From: an uncultured Woeseiaceae bacterium
GTDB taxonomy: Bacteria; Pseudomonadota; Gammaproteobacteria; Steroidobacterales; Woeseiaceae
Reading direction: 5' to 3'
DNA: 10,371 bases
Assembly: GCA_945787435.1 (NCBI GenBank)
Contig: CALZHX010000138.1
Location: 1 to 10,371, forward strand
Below are positions 7,486 to 10,371 of this stretch, piece after piece (position 1 is the first letter of the stretch; every line of letters begins with the position of its first letter). The translations under genes were made by a program, and so were the position numbers. The notes under the pieces are model-generated. The model saw nothing but the letters and a program-made list of their open reading frames with translations. It was not told where the DNA came from and did not search any database.

Positions 7486-8132
7486 TTGCGATGATCCTCG
7501 CCGCCGGCCGTGGAGATCGGCTCAGGCCGGTCACCGATAGCGTGCCCAAGTCGCTGGTCGAGGTTGGAGGACAAGCACTGCTCGAACGGCACCTGCAGTC
7601 ACTTGCCAGGGGCGGCATCGAAACGGTTGTTATCAACCTGGGCTGGCTCGGCGACCAAATCACCGAACGCGTCGGTTCCGGGGAAGCATTCGGGCTCAAC
7701 GTTATTTACAGCCAGGAAGGCGACAACATTCTCGAGACCGGCGGTGGGATTCACCGGGCGCTGCCCGTGCTCGGTGGCGACCCGTTTCTCGTCATCAATG
7801 CCGACATCTATACCGACATGCCGCTGCCGAATGCACAGCTGGATGGCGATGACATGGCGCACCTGGTTTGCGTGCCCGTCCCGGAAGACAAAACCGGCGG
7901 CGACTTCGCCATCGTGGACGGTCGTATTCGCAACGACGGCGAGCCCACCTTCACGTTCAGTGGCGTGTCGATCTACCGACCAGAATTTTTTGCAGACTGC
8001 TCGCCTGGTCGTTTCTCAGTGGTGCCGATGCTGCGTGCGGCGGCGGATGCCGACAGGATCAGTGGCAGTATTTACTCGGGGCTCTGGAGGGACGTCGGCA
8101 CGCCAGAAAGTCTTGCCGAACTCAACGCCTGA
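7482..8132 (+). CDS. murU: N-acetylmuramate alpha-1-phosphate uridylyltransferase MurU
   Basis: MurU transfers UMP from UTP to MurNAc-1-phosphate, making UDP-MurNAc directly from recycled sugar and bypassing MurA/MurB, the step blocked by fosfomycin. The 216-residue product is a single nucleotidyltransferase (GT-A-like) domain. The nucleotide loop LAAGRGDRLRPVT is at residues 6-18, PKSLVEV at 22-28, ETGGGI at 85-90, the metal-binding NADIY at 106-110 (D108), FSGVSIY at 159-165, and WRDVGTPESL at 202-211. The start is GTG at 7482, with GGAAAG a few bases upstream, overlapping the amgK stop by 4 nt (GTGA). A general sugar-1-phosphate nucleotidyltransferase is possible from the fold alone, but the amgK partner makes MurU the best call. 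The 3' end overlaps the convergent lipB by 61 nt. Confidence 0.9.
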   Translation: MIAMILAAGRGDRLRPVTDSVPKSLVEVGGQALLERHLQSLARGGIETVVINLGWLGDQITERVGSGEAFGLNVIYSQEGDNILETGGGIHRALPVLGGDPFLVINADIYTDMPLPNAQLDGDDMAHLVCVPVPEDKTGGDFAIVDGRIRNDGEPTFTFSGVSIYRPEFFADCSPGRFSVVPMLRAAADADRISGSIYSGLWRDVGTPESLAELNA

Positions 8133-8743
8133 TCGAGATGCAGGTGGCGCAACAGATGCGGCAGGAGTTTGTCGCGAACCGCTGCAAGATCACTGTCCGC
8201 CCCGAGGCGCGCCAAATCAGTCAATTGCAAGTCCCTGAAACCACAGGGATTAATTCGTGAGAATGGCTCGAGATCGACGTCCACGTTGAGCGCCATACCG
8301 TGAAAACTGGCACCACGCCGAATTCGGAGGCCGACGCTGGCGAGCTTGACGCCATCAATGTAAACGCCCGGTGCATCACAGCGGCTTGCCGCTTCGATGC
8401 CGTAGTCCGCAGCCAGGTCAACGACACTCTGTTCGAGCGCGGTGACTAAATCGCGGACGCCCAAACCCGCGCGACGCAGGTCGATAAGCGGGTAGATCAT
8501 GAGCTGGCCCGGACCGTGATAGGTGACCTGTCCGCCGCGATCGATCTGAATGACCGGGATATCGCCAGGCGCCAGCAGGTGTTCGGGTTTCGTATTGAGC
8601 CCGAGCGTGAACACGCTGTCATGGTCGCAGAACCAGACCTCGTCCGGTGTGGACTCGGAACGGGTGTTGGTAAATTCCTGCATGGCTCGCCAGACGGGCT
8701 CGTATACCTGGCGGCCGAGGTCGCGAACGACCAGTTCGCTCAT
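8072..8743 (-). CDS. lipB: Octanoyl-[ACP]:protein N-octanoyltransferase
   Basis: LipB moves octanoate from acyl-carrier protein to lipoyl domains (for example of pyruvate dehydrogenase), and LipA then inserts sulfur. The product is 223 residues (E. coli 213). The signature RGGQVTYHGPGQLMIYPLIDL is at residues 69-89 with H76. KLASVGLRI at 133-141 holds the catalytic Lys (K133), and FSRINPCGF at 161-169 the catalytic Cys (C167). The ATG at 8743 overlaps the ybeD stop (ATGA), giving coupled translation. The last 20 or so residues lie beyond the conserved core and are antisense to the conserved end of murU. lipA, which commonly follows lipB, is not next to it here. Confidence 0.96.
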   Translation of the reverse strand: MSELVVRDLGRQVYEPVWRAMQEFTNTRSESTPDEVWFCDHDSVFTLGLNTKPEHLLAPGDIPVIQIDRGGQVTYHGPGQLMIYPLIDLRRAGLGVRDLVTALEQSVVDLAADYGIEAASRCDAPGVYIDGVKLASVGLRIRRGASFHGMALNVDVDLEPFSRINPCGFRDLQLTDLARLGADSDLAAVRDKLLPHLLRHLHLDQALSSARLSGVPTSLQSPE

Positions 8744-9003
8744 AGCGCCATCAGGACATCTTCGTGCGACGACACGTCGCGATAGATGTCATCGAGCTGT
8801 TCCTGGCTGAGGGCGACAACGGTAATTGTGATCGAAACGAAATTGCCATTACGGCTCAACGCATCATTGATTGCTTCATCGTTGATGGGGCCGGTGTGCC
8901 TTTCAACGAGCATCCGGGCTGTCGCTCTGAACTCCGGCGTGTCACGTCCCATCATCTTGATGGGAAACGAGCAAGGAAATTTGAGTAAGGACTCTTCGCT
9001 CAT
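8740..9003 (-). CDS. ybeD: DUF493 (YbeD-like) family protein
   Basis: The product is a small cytoplasmic protein of 87 residues, the same size as E. coli YbeD, and lies in the same dacA-ybeD-lipB order. It reads MSEESLLKFPCSFPIKMMG at the start, has an FVSITITV strand near residue 55, and ends in a short helix and VLMAL. This fits the ferredoxin-like DUF493 fold, which resembles ACT-like regulatory domains; no function is firmly established. The frame is open back to an ATG at 9081, but that adds 26 residues antisense-like in character and overlapping dacA. The ATG at 9003 lies 4 nt after the dacA stop and matches the family N-terminus, so I use it. The end overlaps lipB by 4 nt. Confidence 0.88.
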   Translation of the reverse strand: MSEESLLKFPCSFPIKMMGRDTPEFRATARMLVERHTGPINDEAINDALSRNGNFVSITITVVALSQEQLDDIYRDVSSHEDVLMAL

Positions 9004-9007
9004 CGAA

Positions 9008-10144
9008 CTACTCAAACCAGAGGCTGACACTGTCGACAGTACGTTGCCAGAACGAACCGCTCGGGTTATCGGCAAGTGCACGCAGTGGCTGGCTGACGAG
9101 GACGGCGCCGTTCAGGCTGATAGTCATCTCGGCGAGCGGTTGTCCCATTGCGACCGGGGCTTCGAGTACGGCCGGTATGTTGTGCACGGACTCGAGCGAA
9201 TCATAAGCGCCACGTGGGACTGTTATGTAGAGATCTTCAAGAACACCAAGAGACGAGAGCTCATTCGCCGACTTCCAGATACGTGCATTGGCGATAACCT
9301 CGCCAGCCTTGAATAACAGGCGCGTCTCGAAGAAGCGGAACGCGTAGTTGATCAGTGCCTGGCTGCCGTCGATACGGGCCTTTGCGCTGGACGTGCCGAG
9401 AACGACGGAGATGACACGCATGCCATCGCGCTGTGCAGATGACACCAGGCAATAGCCAGCCGCATTGGTGTGGCCGGTCTTCATGCCATCAACTGAGTCA
9501 TCCCGCCACAACAGGTTGTTACGGTTCGGTTGCTTGATTTCGTTGAATGTGAATTCCTTCACCGAGTACCATTTGTAGTACTCGGGGAACTCGCTGACGA
9601 TTGCGCGCGCCAGTGTTGAGAGATCGCGCGCGGTCGAATAGTGATTATCATCGGGCAGACCCGTCGTATTGACGAAACTGCTCGACAGCATGCCAAGTGC
9701 GCTCGCGTACTGGTTCATCATCTCGGCAAACACCGACTCCGAACCGGCAACGTGTTCGGCAAGGGCGATACTGGCGTCATTGCCGGATTGCACGATCATG
9801 CCCAGCAGGAGGTCCTCGATCGACACACGCTTGCCGACTTCGATAAACATTCGTGAGCCCTCGGCTCGCCACGCTTTCTCGCTGACCGTGACTTCTTCGT
9901 TGAGCTGAATCTGGCCTTCCTGCAGCGATTTGAATACGACATAGGCCGTCATGAGCTTCGTCAGGCTTGCCGGCGCCACGGCTTTATCGGGCTCGAGCGC
10001 AGCTATTTCGTGACCGGTCCGGGCGTCAATAACGAAGAAACTGGTCGCACCTATGACCGGCGGAGCGGGCAGCGGCCGAGGCTCGGCGGCGAAGGCGTGA
10101 ATGGCGACAAACAGCGTAAATAGCGCTAAAAAACGGACTTTCAT
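9008..10144 (-). CDS. dacA: D-alanyl-D-alanine carboxypeptidase (PBP5/6 type)
   Basis: This low-molecular-weight penicillin-binding protein removes the terminal D-Ala from peptidoglycan pentapeptides in the periplasm. The product is 378 residues, with a signal peptide at 1-20 (FLALFTLFVAIHAFAA, likely cleavage FAA|EPRP). The three active-site motifs are intact: SLTK at 60-63 (nucleophile S60), SGN at 120-122 and KTG at 222-224 (GMKTGHTNAAGYCLV). A peptidase S11 C-terminal beta domain follows (about 275-365), and the protein ends in a short amphipathic segment, SFWQRTVDSVSLWFE, of the kind that anchors PBP5 to the inner membrane. The start is ATG at 10144, with a modest GAGAA upstream and a promoter-like -10 at 10176-10181. 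It is the first gene of dacA-ybeD-lipB; whether it is closer to DacA or DacC cannot be told. Confidence 0.95.
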   Translation of the reverse strand: MKVRFLALFTLFVAIHAFAAEPRPLPAPPVIGATSFFVIDARTGHEIAALEPDKAVAPASLTKLMTAYVVFKSLQEGQIQLNEEVTVSEKAWRAEGSRMFIEVGKRVSIEDLLLGMIVQSGNDASIALAEHVAGSESVFAEMMNQYASALGMLSSSFVNTTGLPDDNHYSTARDLSTLARAIVSEFPEYYKWYSVKEFTFNEIKQPNRNNLLWRDDSVDGMKTGHTNAAGYCLVSSAQRDGMRVISVVLGTSSAKARIDGSQALINYAFRFFETRLLFKAGEVIANARIWKSANELSSLGVLEDLYITVPRGAYDSLESVHNIPAVLEAPVAMGQPLAEMTISLNGAVLVSQPLRALADNPSGSFWQRTVDSVSLWFE

Positions 10145-10175
10145 GGATTCTCAGGAGCAATGAGTCAGGGCGCGT

Positions 10176-10181
10176 ATTCTA
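10176..10181 (-). promoter_or_regulatory. Candidate -10 element of the dacA promoter
   Basis: On the minus strand the sequence is TAGAAT, five of six matches to TATAAT, preceded by GGG. Transcription would start near 10169, leaving a leader of about 25 nt before the dacA ATG. The -35 region (about 10199-10204, TCCACG) is poor, matching three of six positions, so activation or a different sigma factor is possible. The -35 region lies within the inverted repeat at 10192-10219. Confidence 0.4.
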
Positions 10182-10191
10182 CCCACATTCT

Positions 10192-10219
10192 GCACGGTCG
10201 TGGATACTACTTACCGTGC
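10192..10219. repeat. Inverted repeat GCACGGT-N14-ACCGTGC, operator-like
   Basis: Two perfect 7-nt arms (GCACGGT at 10192-10198 and ACCGTGC at 10213-10219) are separated by 14 nt, so arm centres are 21 bp apart, two helical turns. The repeat lies in the divergent region between dacA and the right-edge gene and overlaps the dacA -35 region. This is the geometry of a dimeric transcription factor site; a short RNA stem-loop is the alternative. No regulator is recognised. Confidence 0.4.
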
Positions 10220-10263
10220 GCTTAACTGTGAACCACTCGACATCGGAGGCGGTACTTGCGGCT

Positions 10264-10269
10264 TATGAT
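10264..10269 (+). promoter_or_regulatory. Candidate -10 element for the right-edge gene
   Basis: TATGAT matches five of six positions of the -10 consensus and would give a transcript starting near 10276, some 27 nt before the ATG at 10303. No convincing -35 is found at 16-18 nt; TCGACA at 10237-10242 is a good hexamer but 21 nt away. The call is tentative. Confidence 0.3.
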
Positions 10270-10302
10270 CGCGTCATCGAAACCACTCCAATCGAGAATG
10301 AA

Positions 10303-10371
10303 ATGACCATCAAGAACCTGAAGTTTTCACTGACCATGTTTGCAGCTGTCGTAAGCCTCTTCGTACTGTCC
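10303..10371 (+). CDS. Start of an exported or membrane protein of unknown function, cut by window edge
   Basis: An ATG at 10303 opens a frame that stays open for 23 codons to the right edge. The peptide is MTIKNLKFSL followed by TMFAAVVSLFVLS: a short N-terminus with two lysines and then a hydrophobic run, as in a Sec signal peptide or membrane anchor. The ribosome site is weak (GAGAA a few bases upstream). The same frame is open further upstream, with GTG at 10228 and 10216, but those starts would bury the signal sequence about 25 residues in. I therefore prefer the ATG. The family cannot be named from this fragment. It is divergent from dacA and may share its control region. Confidence 0.5.
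   Translation, partial: MTIKNLKFSLTMFAAVVSLFVLS

Noticed and set aside
9004..9081. Longer start for the DUF493 gene at ATG 9081
   Set aside because: It adds 26 residues unlike the family and lies inside dacA; the ATG at 9003 matches family length and sits just after the dacA stop.
10160..10225. 21-codon open frame (ATG to TAA) with AGGAG just upstream, in the dacA-divergent region
   Set aside because: The AGGAG is only 2 nt from the ATG, the peptide has no features, and it covers the dacA -10 and the inverted repeat, so chance is the simpler explanation.

Overview
The window looks like ordinary core chromosome of a gammaproteobacterium with moderately high GC. The evidence is the gene order lptD-surA-pdxA-rsmA-apaG-apaH, which matches the E. 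coli operon, followed by amgK-murU in the Pseudomonas manner and by a dacA-ybeD-lipB group. I see no mobile element, prophage, CRISPR array, rRNA or tRNA. The lineage cannot be fixed from this stretch alone.

Layout. From 6389 down to base 1, on the minus strand, lies a compact operon. It encodes the LPS translocon protein LptD, its periplasmic chaperone SurA, the vitamin B6 enzyme PdxA, the 16S rRNA dimethyltransferase RsmA, ApaG, and ApaH, which is cut by the left edge. Gaps are 4 to 13 nt or the genes overlap, so the operon is probably one transcript with coupled translation. Divergent from it, from about 6466 to 8132 on the plus strand, are amgK and murU, which rebuild UDP-MurNAc from recycled MurNAc. 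Facing them, from 10144 down to 8072 on the minus strand, are dacA (a PBP5-type carboxypeptidase), a ybeD/DUF493 gene and lipB (octanoyltransferase). The 3' ends of murU and lipB overlap by 61 nt. At the right edge a plus-strand reading frame begins that encodes a signal-peptide-like N-terminus and leaves the window.

Function. Most of the content concerns the envelope: LPS insertion (lptD, surA), peptidoglycan recycling (amgK, murU) and peptidoglycan trimming (dacA). Cofactor and housekeeping genes (pdxA, rsmA, apaG, apaH, lipB) share the transcripts. Coding density is very high, and the only non-coding spaces are two short divergent control regions (about 6390-6507 and 10145-10302).

I found no clearly new system. 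The points worth a second look are small-scale. The amgK start seems to lack AUG, GUG or UUG behind a strong Shine-Dalgarno sequence, and the facing lptD start is also non-ATG. An operator-like inverted repeat lies between dacA and the right-edge gene. Several genes share coding sequence at their ends.
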